A stretch of 9,055 bases of DNA from Alistipes sp. (GCA_017559615.1 JAFYRB010000062.1:1-9055), one strand, 5' to 3'; numbered from the stretch's first letter, positions 1 through 7,431 are shown. The notes: generated by a model from the sequence alone, not told the origin. Program-made: numbers and translations.

Positions 1-560
1 GCATTCAACGCAGCGTAGAAGTTATCGGTATATGGCACAACAGAGCCGAGGTACTTCTTAATAAGCTCGGGATGCTCCTTGATAGCCTCCGAGATAGAGC
101 AGAAGATAATACCCTTCTCGGCCAACGTGTCGCGGAACGTAGTCTTCACGCTCACCGAGTCCATAACGGCATCTACGGCAACACCCGCCAAGGCCATCTG
201 CTCCTCGAGCGGAATACCCAACTTATCGAACGTGCGCTTTAGCTCTGGATCAACCTCGTCCATAGAGTTAAGCTGCTTCTTCTGCTTTGGTGCGGCATAG
301 TAGATTACATCCTGAAAGTCGATTTCAGGGATGTCGAGGTGCGCCCACTGGGGATGCTCCAAGGTTAGCCAATGACGATAGGCCTTCAAGCGGCGCTCAA
401 GCATCCACTCTGGCTCGCCCTTCTTCTCGGAGATAAGACGAATGACATCCTCCGAGAGTCCACGACCAATGGTTTCGGTCTCGATATCGGTCACGAAGCC
501 ATATTTATATTCGCTCGTTTCGAGCTCCTGTAATATATCTTTTTGTGTATCCTTTTCCAT
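1..560 (-). CDS. sufB: Fe-S cluster assembly scaffold protein SufB, N-terminal part
   Basis: SufB is the core of the SufBCD complex, which builds Fe-S clusters in the cytoplasm using sulfur from SufS/SufE and ATP hydrolysis by SufC. The reading frame on the minus strand begins at ATG 560-558 and runs off the left edge, giving 186 complete codons of a protein that is usually about 470-490 residues. The translation matches the SufB N-terminal region: [17 protein letters not shown] (residues about 48-64), [22 protein letters not shown] (about 134-155) and [14 protein letters not shown] (about 163-176), followed by the NFYAALNA segment. The short Cys-rich insert that E. coli SufB has around residue 90 is absent. 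The catalytic core lies outside the window. The gene has its own promoter and runs divergently from glyA. sufC and sufD probably lie further left, which is an inference from usual suf operon order. Confidence 0.96.
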   Translation of the reverse strand, partial: MEKDTQKDILQELETSEYKYGFVTDIETETIGRGLSEDVIRLISEKKGEPEWMLERRLKAYRHWLTLEHPQWAHLDIPEIDFQDVIYYAAPKQKKQLNSMDEVDPELKRTFDKLGIPLEEQMALAGVAVDAVMDSVSVKTTFRDTLAEKGIIFCSISEAIKEHPELIKKYLGSVVPYTDNFYAALN

Positions 561-579
561 ATCTATAAATTATAGCTTG

Positions 580-612
580 CAAAAATAACAAAAACTATTC
601 ATAAACACAAAA
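580..612 (-). promoter_or_regulatory. Bacteroidota-type promoter for sufB
   Basis: On the minus strand a TTTTG -33 element (612-608) is followed by exactly 20 nt and then TATTTTTG (587-580), an exact match to the TAnnTTTG -7 consensus of the Bacteroidota primary sigma factor. Predicted transcription starts about 5-7 nt further on, leaving a short leader before ATG at 560. The leader is A/T-rich with no Shine-Dalgarno sequence, as is usual in this phylum. Confidence 0.75.
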
Positions 613-683
613 CAAAGCGAGTAATTATTTTTTTATAAGAGGTATAAATAAGAATTTGTATGGTCGAAAAAGGAGATATCTCT

Positions 684-719
684 CGCTTTTCGAATCGCTT
701 TATGGAGCGCTTTATGGAG
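684..719. repeat. 12-bp tandem repeat, three copies (third degenerate)
   Basis: Two exact head-to-tail copies of CGCTTTATGGAG occupy 696-707 and 708-719. A related unit, CGCTTTTCGAAT, precedes them in phase at 684-695, and a partial CGC starts a fourth. The palindrome GAGATATCTC (673-682) abuts the array. It lies midway between the two divergent promoters. It could be a protein-binding array or a slippage product; the sequence alone does not decide. Confidence 0.75.
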
Positions 720-792
720 CGCCCAGCAAATAGTCCGCCATCAGCATCAGCAGACAAATTTATGCCCAAAACCACTCTTTTTATTCGAAACA

Positions 793-825
793 TTTTGTTA
801 TTTCATTTTTTATTTCATAACTTTG
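793..825 (+). promoter_or_regulatory. Bacteroidota-type promoter for glyA
   Basis: The -33 element TTTTG (793-797) and the -7 element TAACTTTG (818-825, exact TAnnTTTG) are separated by 20 nt. Transcription should start near 831, giving a leader of about 39 nt before the glyA ATG at 870. Confidence 0.75.
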
Positions 826-840
826 TTAGCTGGAATTACA

Positions 841-855
841 TTTAAGTAACTTAAA
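841..855. promoter_or_regulatory. 15-bp palindrome in the glyA leader
   Basis: TTTAAGT-A-ACTTAAA is a perfect inverted repeat (7-bp arms, one central base) about 10-25 nt downstream of the predicted glyA transcription start. The position suits a repressor operator. The one-base centre makes an RNA hairpin of full length impossible. It is A/T-rich, so chance is not excluded. Confidence 0.35.
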
Positions 856-869
856 ACAAAAACTACAAT

Positions 870-2150
870 ATGAACAAGGATTTACAGATTTTTGACTTGA
901 TTGCCGAGGAGCGTTCACGTCAGATGAAGGGTATTGAGCTTATCGCTTCGGAGAACTTCGTAAGCGACCAGGTTATGGCTGCTATGGGCTCTGTATGTAC
1001 TAACAAATATGCCGAGGGCTACCCTGCTGCTCGTTACTATGGTGGTTGCGAGGTAGTAGATAAGATTGAGAATCTCGCTATCGAGCGCATCTGCAAGCTC
1101 TACGACGCAGAGTATGCTAACGTTCAGCCACACTCTGGCGCACAGGCAAATATGGCCGTTTTCTTCGCGTGCTTGAAGCCAGGCGATACATTTATGGGCC
1201 TCGACCTCTCACACGGTGGCCACCTCTCACACGGTTCGCCAGTGAATATGTCGGGTATGTACTTCAACGCCGTTGCTTACCGCCTCAGCGAGCAGACTGG
1301 TAACATCGACTACGATGAGATGGAGGCACTCGCAATTGAGCATAAGCCAAAGCTTATCGTGGGTGGTGCTTCGGCATTCTCACGCGAGTGGGACTACAAG
1401 CGTATGCGCGAGATTGCAGATAAGGTAGGCGCACTCTTGTTGATTGATATGGCTCACACAGCAGGTCTTATCGCAGCAGGTTTGTTGGATAACCCTGTGA
1501 AGTATGCACATATCGTAACATCTACTACTCACAAGACTCTCCGTGGTCCTCGTGGTGGTATCATCCTTATGGGTAAGGATTTCGACAATCCTTGGGGTTA
1601 CACTACTCCAAAGGGCGTTGTGAAGAAGATGTCACAGATTTTGAACTCTGCAGTATTCCCAGGTATTCAGGGTGGTCCATTGGAGCACGTTATCGCTGCG
1701 AAGGCAGTAGCATTTGGCGAGGCTCTCACACCAGAGTATAAGGAGTATCAGCAGCAGGTTGTTAAGAACTCTAAGGCTTTGGCCGAGGCTCTCACAAAGC
1801 GTGGCTATAAGATTGTATCGGGCGGTACAGACAACCACCTTATGTTGGTTGACCTTCGCACCAAGTTCCCAGAGCTTACAGGTAAGCTTGCCGAGAAGTG
1901 CTTGGTAGCTGCCGACATCACTACAAACAAGAATATGGTGCCATTCGACTCACGCACTCCATTCACAACATCAGGTTTGCGTTTTGGTACTCCAGCCATC
2001 ACAACTCGTGGTTTGAAGGAGGATAAGATGGACTATATCGCAGAGCTTATCGACCGCGTATTGTCTGATCCTGAGAACGAGGCAAACATCGCCGCAGTAC
2101 GCAAGGATGTTAACGAGCTTATGTTGCAGTACCCACTCTTCGCGTGGTAG
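870..2150 (+). CDS. glyA: Serine hydroxymethyltransferase
   Basis: This PLP enzyme of the cytoplasm converts serine and tetrahydrofolate to glycine and 5,10-methylenetetrahydrofolate, the main source of one-carbon units. The 426-residue length is normal for bacterial SHMT and the frame is intact. Visible landmarks are the N-terminal [10 protein letters not shown] (21-30), the [13 protein letters not shown] substrate loop (47-59), QPHSGAQAN (86-94), DMAH with the PLP-ring-contacting Asp193, the cofactor lysine Lys222 in [14 protein letters not shown], and SGLRFGTPA with the carboxylate-binding Arg371. The ATG at 870 is chosen because it gives the family N-terminus and follows an A-rich leader (ACAAAAACTACAAT) typical of Bacteroidota. 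It is transcribed from its own promoter (793-825) and ended by an intrinsic terminator just downstream, so it is probably monocistronic. Confidence 0.98.
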   Translation: MNKDLQIFDLIAEERSRQMKGIELIASENFVSDQVMAAMGSVCTNKYAEGYPAARYYGGCEVVDKIENLAIERICKLYDAEYANVQPHSGAQANMAVFFACLKPGDTFMGLDLSHGGHLSHGSPVNMSGMYFNAVAYRLSEQTGNIDYDEMEALAIEHKPKLIVGGASAFSREWDYKRMREIADKVGALLLIDMAHTAGLIAAGLLDNPVKYAHIVTSTTHKTLRGPRGGIILMGKDFDNPWGYTTPKGVVKKMSQILNSAVFPGIQGGPLEHVIAAKAVAFGEALTPEYKEYQQQVVKNSKALAEALTKRGYKIVSGGTDNHLMLVDLRTKFPELTGKLAEKCLVAADITTNKNMVPFDSRTPFTTSGLRFGTPAITTRGLKEDKMDYIAELIDRVLSDPENEANIAAVRKDVNELMLQYPLFAW

Positions 2151-2171
2151 TCGACTATACCTCAACTTTAG

Positions 2172-2205
2172 GAGGGTGTTCACAATGGTGGACACCCTCT
2201 TTTTT
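2172..2205 (+). terminator. Intrinsic terminator of glyA
   Basis: A 12-bp stem (2172-2183 GAGGGTGTTCAC with 2188-2199 GTGGACACCCTC, one G-U wobble) closes an AATG tetraloop and is followed at once by six Ts (2200-2205). It begins 21 bp after the glyA stop codon. Because it sits just ahead of the transporter gene, it argues against any transporter start upstream of 2248. Confidence 0.93.
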
Positions 2206-2247
2206 GTGGCACACCTATTGCACATAGTAGGAGAAAAACGCTCAACT

Positions 2248-3441
2248 ATGAAAATCTCGACAGGCAAAGGTAGTATCTCTCTTGTAGCCCTCGTTGCCAT
2301 ACTCTCAATCTCGGCCGTAGTATCGCTTCCAGGGTTGGCTATATCGCCGATTCTCAACGACTTGGATAGTATATTTCCGAAAGCAAGTACCCTTGAGATA
2401 GAGATGCTCGAATCGCTACCTTCGTTGCTTATCATCCCTGCGATGTTGCTCGCAGGACGATGGTCGCAGCGCGGAAATAAGGTAAAACTTTTGGTGTTGG
2501 GATGCACGATTTTCCTACTCTCGGGCATCGGCTCGATGCTCTCGGCAAGCCTACGTGAACTTATTGTACTGAGCGCCGTAATGGGCTTCGGTGCGGGAAT
2601 CATCATACCCCTATCGACAGGTTTTATAGTCGACTATTTTACGGGCGACTATCGCGTTAAGATGCTGGGTATCAGCTCGGCAGTAAATAATCTTACGCTT
2701 GTTGTAGCCACCGCCGTGGTAGGTTGGCTTGCCGATATACGCTGGCACTTTGCCTTTGCGGTATATCTGCTTCCCGCAATCACACTAATCCTCATTCCAG
2801 CGCTCCGCTCCAGCACCCCGATGCCCGAACCTCCCGAAGGCGCACAGCATCGTCAGCAGAGGCTAAATGGTGGTATGATTGTGGGACTTATGGTGTTCTA
2901 TTTCGTGATTACCTACACGTCGCTTGTTGTGACCTACAACACCTCGGTGTTGGTGGCAAAAGGCGGTATGGACGCCTCAACGTCGGGCGTTATAATCTCG
3001 CTATTCTTCCTTGCCATTATGGCTCCAGGTCTCTTGTTGAATCGTCTTATTGCTGTGTTTGGCAACAAGATAAACCTTGTGTCACTGATAGTTATGGGCG
3101 TTGGACTAATGCTCATTGCCCTAATGCACCCTACGGCATTGTGGCTCATCGTAGGTGTTGTGATGACAGGCCTCGGCTATGGTGCTATGCAGCCTATAAT
3201 ATACGATAAGGCGGCTACAAACGCGCCGCCTCATCTTGCCACTCTGGCTCTCTCAATTGTTATGTCGGTAAACTATGCCGCTATCCTCGTAGCTCCCTTC
3301 CTCATTGATGGCATCAACCACCTCTTCGGCATCGAAAGTCCCCATTTCGGGTTCTTCGTAAGTGGAGTCATAACGCTGATTTTGGCACTCCTCGCGGCAC
3401 TTAGTTATCGCCGTAGCCGCGTCCTCGGCTCCGATGATTAG
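2248..3441 (+). CDS. MFS transporter, 12 transmembrane helices
   Basis: This is an inner-membrane major facilitator superfamily carrier of 397 residues; the substrate cannot be read from the sequence. Twelve hydrophobic segments are visible at about 10-32, 53-70, 79-98, 104-128, 138-162, 168-186, 209-230, 246-270, 275-293, 296-318, 330-354 and 368-386. The loop after helix 2 (AGRWSQRGNKVK, about 69-80) has the form of MFS motif A, and a charged, Pro-rich linker (187-208) divides the two six-helix halves. The frame is open from 2107, but ATG 2248 is preferred: earlier starts lie inside glyA or translate the glyA terminator hairpin, and helix 1 begins only after residue 9 from 2248. An AGGAG sits at 2229-2233, rather far (14 nt) from the start. 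No clear promoter is seen in the 42 bp after the terminator. The gene ends overlapping the stop of the convergent channel gene. Drug or metabolite efflux is possible but unsupported. Confidence 0.9.
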   Translation: MKISTGKGSISLVALVAILSISAVVSLPGLAISPILNDLDSIFPKASTLEIEMLESLPSLLIIPAMLLAGRWSQRGNKVKLLVLGCTIFLLSGIGSMLSASLRELIVLSAVMGFGAGIIIPLSTGFIVDYFTGDYRVKMLGISSAVNNLTLVVATAVVGWLADIRWHFAFAVYLLPAITLILIPALRSSTPMPEPPEGAQHRQQRLNGGMIVGLMVFYFVITYTSLVVTYNTSVLVAKGGMDASTSGVIISLFFLAIMAPGLLLNRLIAVFGNKINLVSLIVMGVGLMLIALMHPTALWLIVGVVMTGLGYGAMQPIIYDKAATNAPPHLATLALSIVMSVNYAAILVAPFLIDGINHLFGIESPHFGFFVSGVITLILALLAALSYRRSRVLGSDD

Positions 3442-5960
3442 TCGCGCGGAGCACTCTTGCGGTATAGAGGCATACCCTTTACCAATCGCAAAATTCTTGG
3501 GATAGCACTATTTAAAAGCCTATCATAATCCTTTGCTCCCTCATCTATATTATCAAGAAACTCGAAAGAGCAGATACAACTGTGCATATGGTAGATACCT
3601 GAACGATAGCCATTTAGGCACTTCTTGAACTCGTTCTTCTCTATCTCTCCCGCCTTATACTTCGCAAGTGATGCCTTGATAGCATCCTGAGTCTCCTTGT
3701 CGCACGCCGCGAAACCGAGGATAAGCTCCTGCAAATCCCAGCGGTTATGCTCCATACGCTCAAGCTCGCTCTTGTAGCGTTCAAAGAGTCTGGCGATACT
3801 GGCAACAGTACACTCGGCACCTACGGCACGTAGCTTCTGCGGTATAGAGTCCACGAAGTAGTAGTTCGAGAACTTATGTGCCATAATGAGGCTATCCCAA
3901 CTCCTCTTAAGCTCGCGCTCCACACGTTTTTTACCATAACACCTCACCTTCTTAAGTTCTTTAAGGCTATATACACCATTCACATACACAGCCTTTTGCG
4001 TGTAGTCATCATCGCCCACCAAGCCATCGTAGAGCATTCCGAAAGGACGAAGTTTCATATATCGCTCATCGGCGCTACCCGCATACTCAAGGCTACGAAT
4101 TATATCGCCCGACTCACGCTGATATACCCAAATCTGCTGCACCGCACCATAGACCTCGATAGGCATATACAACGCCGCAGCAACAGCCTGACTCGTATCA
4201 TCTTGACATACGGCAATTGTAAGTTTCGAATCCTTACCCCACGCGGTACTCTTATCGCTAATCATACGCAGATAGGAGCGCACATTTTCGGTCTCCAAGC
4301 CGCCCTCGATAAACTCCATCTCGACATCCAAGAAGTTGTAGATATCCTCATTATCAAAGAGATGCGACCACGTATCACGCTTCGAAGCATCCTCGATAGG
4401 GTCTATCCAGTTATAGTCGCTCTCGGGCGATAGGCGTGGTAGCGACACACCATCCTTTTGCTCCTCCACCATACCCTCGCTTGCAATAACAACGCGGTGA
4501 CGCATCAAGCGGAAGAGGTTCTCGTAGCGGCCCTTGAGGAAGTCCATCTGCTGACAAACCTCGGGGTCGATGAAGGTGATGCGCGTGCGACGAGCCTTCA
4601 TAGCCGCCCTATCACCCTTACTTTCGCTATGAGCATAGTTTATGTAGTGCGCCTGAAGAAGGGCTTGGATACCCATCGCAACACCCATCTTGGTCATACC
4701 AACGATGACAAGATGTACGTGGCTTGAGTCATTAACCGAGATACCCTGCTCGCCATCCAACGGAATATATCGTATATCATCGGGGTTTATCGAAGCCTTG
4801 CCCGTAAGGTTATCATAAGGTTTGCTACCCACCATAACCTTACGCGCCCACGACTCATAGCGGTTGAATGGCACAAAGTCCATCGTATCCTTAACGCTCT
4901 TTGGGATGTCGGCAAACTGCAACATCTGATATGTGGTCTGATACTCAAACATCACGCTACACTTTAGCTTGTGATATCTGCCAAAGATACCATTCCAGCG
5001 ATGCTTGAGAAGATACTCGGCAACGAGATTCACCGAGCGCATATTCATAGTATCGTGCGAGCTGTCGCTACCATCCACCTGTGTGGTCTCGCCGAGGATA
5101 TATAGCTCGTTTGCCCACTTTAGGTGAAGATGCTCAATCTCACTACGCGAGTCACGCAAACCCTGATATATCACCACCCTACGCATCTGGTCCTCCGAGA
5201 GGTGCGACATAAGCTCCTCGCGCACCTCCTCCGGATCGCGTGACGTATGGAGCAAGACATACTTATTACTACCCCACCAAATGCCCTTATTCTGGAACAG
5301 GCGCTTGATGACCAGCGCTGCAATCTCATTCGCACCAATAATCACCGAGAAACGTCGCCTTCCAAGATGACGAAGGCCGTAGTGTATAACACCGCGATTC
5401 CACATATCCTTACGGCCATCAACCCAGCCTACTATTGTCGAGACCATCAAACCATTCAGCAGCAACACACCAAGAATCGCGAAGAGCGCAACAAGCAATC
5501 TATCTACTCCTGCCTCATTCTCCGTGGCCTGCTGTCCTGGGTCCATATAGTTGTAATAGACGTTAACGAAGATATCGGGAATAGAGATACTCTCCTCTGT
5601 GGCACTCTCCTCCGCAGCGATATTCCACTCCGAGAAGTCGATAATATCGTGCTTTTCGTTAAGCCACAACGTCGCAGTAATCATAGATGGCATAAGCGCC
5701 ACCATAGCGATAACCTTAACAAGATAGCGGCCACGTGCCAGCGTTCTGTCGAACTTTATGCGGTTGAAAGCCCACTGACATATAGCACCAAAGAGGTAGA
5801 GCGCACCCAATCCTCCAGCCACACCGCTAACAACAAGGTCGGGGTTCACATCCCACACCCACCAATCAAGTTTAGGGTTCAGCAAAAAGTAACAGATAGA
5901 TAAAACGCCGATGATAGAGGCAAGAATATCCACGAATCGAGATAAGCCACGTAACTTCAT
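3438..5960 (-). CDS. CASTOR/POLLUX-like ion channel with RCK-type domains and C-terminal RyR domain
   Basis: This is an 840-residue membrane protein of unknown physiological role. Four hydrophobic helices lie at about 10-28, 41-64, 79-99 and 152-177. Between the third and fourth is an outside segment ending in YYNYMDPGQQATENEAG (135-151). It aligns by eye with the plant CASTOR filter region (ADSGNHAD) and with the DPGT motif I recall from bacterial relatives. After helix 4 come VDGRKDMWNRG (180-190) and a Rossmann start, FSVIIGANEIAALVIKRLF (204-222), as in TrkA-N/RCK gating domains. A second nucleotide-binding-like start, VHLVIVGMTKMGVAMG, is at 415-430. The C-terminus (about 725-828) contains LERMEHNRW (733-741) and, after a helical insert, HSCICSFEFLDN...KDYDR, the pattern of the RyR repeat (EHxRW ... 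HPxLVPYEEL ... KExDR). The length is close to plant CASTOR. Start ATG 5960 follows an A/T-rich leader and a TATATTTG box. The likely function is a cation (possibly K+ or Ca2+) channel gated by a cytosolic ligand, which is an inference. Confidence 0.8.
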   Translation of the reverse strand: MKLRGLSRFVDILASIIGVLSICYFLLNPKLDWWVWDVNPDLVVSGVAGGLGALYLFGAICQWAFNRIKFDRTLARGRYLVKVIAMVALMPSMITATLWLNEKHDIIDFSEWNIAAEESATEESISIPDIFVNVYYNYMDPGQQATENEAGVDRLLVALFAILGVLLLNGLMVSTIVGWVDGRKDMWNRGVIHYGLRHLGRRRFSVIIGANEIAALVIKRLFQNKGIWWGSNKYVLLHTSRDPEEVREELMSHLSEDQMRRVVIYQGLRDSRSEIEHLHLKWANELYILGETTQVDGSDSSHDTMNMRSVNLVAEYLLKHRWNGIFGRYHKLKCSVMFEYQTTYQMLQFADIPKSVKDTMDFVPFNRYESWARKVMVGSKPYDNLTGKASINPDDIRYIPLDGEQGISVNDSSHVHLVIVGMTKMGVAMGIQALLQAHYINYAHSESKGDRAAMKARRTRITFIDPEVCQQMDFLKGRYENLFRLMRHRVVIASEGMVEEQKDGVSLPRLSPESDYNWIDPIEDASKRDTWSHLFDNEDIYNFLDVEMEFIEGGLETENVRSYLRMISDKSTAWGKDSKLTIAVCQDDTSQAVAAALYMPIEVYGAVQQIWVYQRESGDIIRSLEYAGSADERYMKLRPFGMLYDGLVGDDDYTQKAVYVNGVYSLKELKKVRCYGKKRVERELKRSWDSLIMAHKFSNYYFVDSIPQKLRAVGAECTVASIARLFERYKSELERMEHNRWDLQELILGFAACDKETQDAIKASLAKYKAGEIEKNEFKKCLNGYRSGIYHMHSCICSFEFLDNIDEGAKDYDRLLNSAIPRILRLVKGMPLYRKSAPRD

Positions 5961-5979
5961 AACTTTAATTTTGATTTTC

Positions 5980-6012
5980 GTTTTACAAATATAAGAAAAA
6001 TTTCTATCTTTG
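5980..6012 (+). promoter_or_regulatory. Promoter of the peptidase-TTM operon
   Basis: TATCTTTG (6005-6012) is an exact TAnnTTTG -7 element. Twenty nt upstream is TTTT (5981-5984), an imperfect TTTG -33 element. The predicted start near 6018 leaves a leader of about 25 nt before ATG 6043. The leader contains GTAGGAG but too far upstream to be a well-spaced Shine-Dalgarno. Confidence 0.6.
5986..5993 (-). promoter_or_regulatory. Probable -7 element for the channel-RyR gene
   Basis: On the minus strand TATATTTG (5993-5986) matches TAnnTTTG exactly and lies 25 nt before the ATG at 5960. No TTTG -33 element is found at the expected place (about 6014-6018), so this promoter may be weak or activator-dependent. 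It overlaps the promoter of the divergent peptidase operon. Confidence 0.5.
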
Positions 6013-6042
6013 TAGGAGTTACATTAAAATACCTATAACACT

Positions 6043-7431
6043 ATGAAGAAAATATTTACACTTGCCGTAGCGCTTCTTGTATCGGGAGCTATCTACGCAC
6101 AGCAGGATAAGGGTGGCATCACACCTGAGATGATGGAGCAGATTCGCACTGGCCAGAGCAACAGCGCTGCGGAGCGTGCAGCACGTAACGCCTTGGCTAT
6201 CAATCCTATCTCGGAGTTGGCTACAAATGCCGAGAACCTCGCAATGATAGACACCCACTTCTCGCATCGTGTCGAGACAAAGGGCATCACAAACCAATAT
6301 CAGTCGGGACGCTGCTGGTTGTTCACAGGCCTCAACGTGCTTCGCGCGAAGATGATTTCGGAGCTCGACCTTGCGGAGTTGACATTCTCGCACAACTACC
6401 TCTTCTTCTACGACCAGCTTGAGAAGTGTAACCTCTTCCTTCAGGCGGTTATCGACACCAAGCACCTCCCAATGGAGGATCGTCAGGTGGAGTGGTTGTT
6501 CAAGAACCCTCTTAGCGATGGTGGTCAGTTCACTGGCGTATCGAACCTTGTGATGAAGTATGGCGTGGTGCCATCGGAGATTATGCCCGAGAATCACCAG
6601 TCGAACAACACCTCACAAATCTCTAACCTATTGCAACTCAAGCTCCGCGAGTATGGTCTTAAGCTCCGCGAGCAGCGTGACCGCCGCGCACCTGTGGCGC
6701 TCAAAACCGAGATGCTTACCGAGCTTTACTCGATGCTTGTACGTGCCTATGGCGTACCTCCAACCGAGTTTGAGTGGACACTCCGCAACAAGGCTGGCGA
6801 GGTGGTATCAACAAAGCAGTACACCCCACAGTCATTCTACAAGGAGTATTTCGGCGACTTGGACCTCGAGAAGGACTTTGTGATGGTTATGAACGACCCA
6901 TCGCGCGAGTATTATAAGGTCTACGAGATTGAGTATGACCGCCACGTATATGATGGCGACAACTGGGTGTACCTCAACCTCCCTATCGACGAGGTGAAGG
7001 CTCTCGCAATTGCATCTATCAAGGATAACACCGCGATGTACTTCTCGTGCGACGTGGGCAAGTTCCTCCTTTCGAAGAAGGGTACACTCGACATCAACAA
7101 CTTTGATTATGAGTCGCTTATGGGCGTTGAGTTCCCAATGAATAAAGAAGAGCGTGTACGCACCTTTGCAAGTGGCTCGTCACACGCTATGACGCTTATC
7201 GCCGTAGACCTCGACGAGAATGGCAATGCAAAGAAGTGGATGGTTGAGAATAGCTGGGGTCCACAAGCTGGATGGCGCGGTAACCTCATTATGACCAACG
7301 AGTGGTTCGAGGAGTATATGTTCCGCGTTGTGGTGGACAAGAAGTATATCCCTGCCGAGACTCTCAAGCTCCTTGAGCAGAAGCCCGTTATGCTTCCATC
7401 GTGGGACCCTATGTTCGCCCCAGAGATGTAG
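6043..7431 (+). CDS. Secreted C1B (bleomycin hydrolase/PepC-type) cysteine peptidase
   Basis: This papain-fold peptidase of 462 residues belongs to the bleomycin hydrolase/aminopeptidase C family (MEROPS C1B), whose members trim N-terminal residues from peptides. The catalytic set is complete: Gln85 and Cys91 in GITNQYQSGRCWLF, His381 in SGSSHAMTLIAVD, and Asn403 in VENSWGP. Unlike the usual cytosolic enzymes, it begins with a clear Sec signal peptide: MKK, a hydrophobic core, and a likely signal peptidase I site after AIYA (residues 16-19), so the mature form should start at Gln20 in the periplasm or outside. No lipobox cysteine is present. The C-terminus ends MFAPEM; in yeast bleomycin hydrolase the C-terminal tail enters the active site and restricts it to aminopeptidase action. 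It is the first gene of an apparent three-gene operon, 3 nt ahead of the next start. Peptide scavenging is the likely role. Confidence 0.93.
   Translation: MKKIFTLAVALLVSGAIYAQQDKGGITPEMMEQIRTGQSNSAAERAARNALAINPISELATNAENLAMIDTHFSHRVETKGITNQYQSGRCWLFTGLNVLRAKMISELDLAELTFSHNYLFFYDQLEKCNLFLQAVIDTKHLPMEDRQVEWLFKNPLSDGGQFTGVSNLVMKYGVVPSEIMPENHQSNNTSQISNLLQLKLREYGLKLREQRDRRAPVALKTEMLTELYSMLVRAYGVPPTEFEWTLRNKAGEVVSTKQYTPQSFYKEYFGDLDLEKDFVMVMNDPSREYYKVYEIEYDRHVYDGDNWVYLNLPIDEVKALAIASIKDNTAMYFSCDVGKFLLSKKGTLDINNFDYESLMGVEFPMNKEERVRTFASGSSHAMTLIAVDLDENGNAKKWMVENSWGPQAGWRGNLIMTNEWFEEYMFRVVVDKKYIPAETLKLLEQKPVMLPSWDPMFAPEM

Larger units (their letters stand above)
561..869. other. Divergent sufB-glyA control region
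   Basis: This 309-bp gap separates two divergently read housekeeping genes. It holds one consensus promoter for each flank (sufB at 580-612, glyA at 793-825), which do not overlap. Between them lie about 180 bp containing a 10-bp palindrome GAGATATCTC (673-682), a 12-bp tandem repeat (684-719) and a short CATCAG duplication near 740-751. Short open frames cross the region on both strands (61 and 64 codons), but they run through the promoters and show no recognisable protein features, so I do not call a gene here. Confidence 0.7.

Noticed and set aside
599..793. 64-codon minus-strand frame between sufB and glyA
   Set aside because: It spans the sufB promoter and the DNA repeat. A TAAATTTG box (762-755) lies inside the frame, not upstream, and has no -33 partner.
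660..845. 61-codon plus-strand frame between sufB and glyA (contains the RFMERFMERP repeat)
   Set aside because: It runs through the glyA promoter, gains its repeat from the 12-bp DNA tandem array, and shows no recognisable domain or own promoter.
1971..2606. 211-codon minus-strand frame across the glyA end and MFS start
   Set aside because: It is antisense to two well-supported genes and crosses the glyA terminator, with no protein family features.
2724..3209. 161-codon plus-strand frame inside the MFS gene
   Set aside because: It is an alternate-frame shadow of the transporter, rich in Cys, Arg and Ser in the irregular way such frames are.
3428..3452. Possible bidirectional terminator at the convergent stops
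   Set aside because: The stem is only 6 bp with a 13-nt loop, and neither strand has a T-run, so I do not annotate it as a terminator.
5247..5903. 218-codon plus-strand frame opposite the channel gene
   Set aside because: It is antisense to the membrane region of a confident coding sequence, and its translation has no domain-like pattern.
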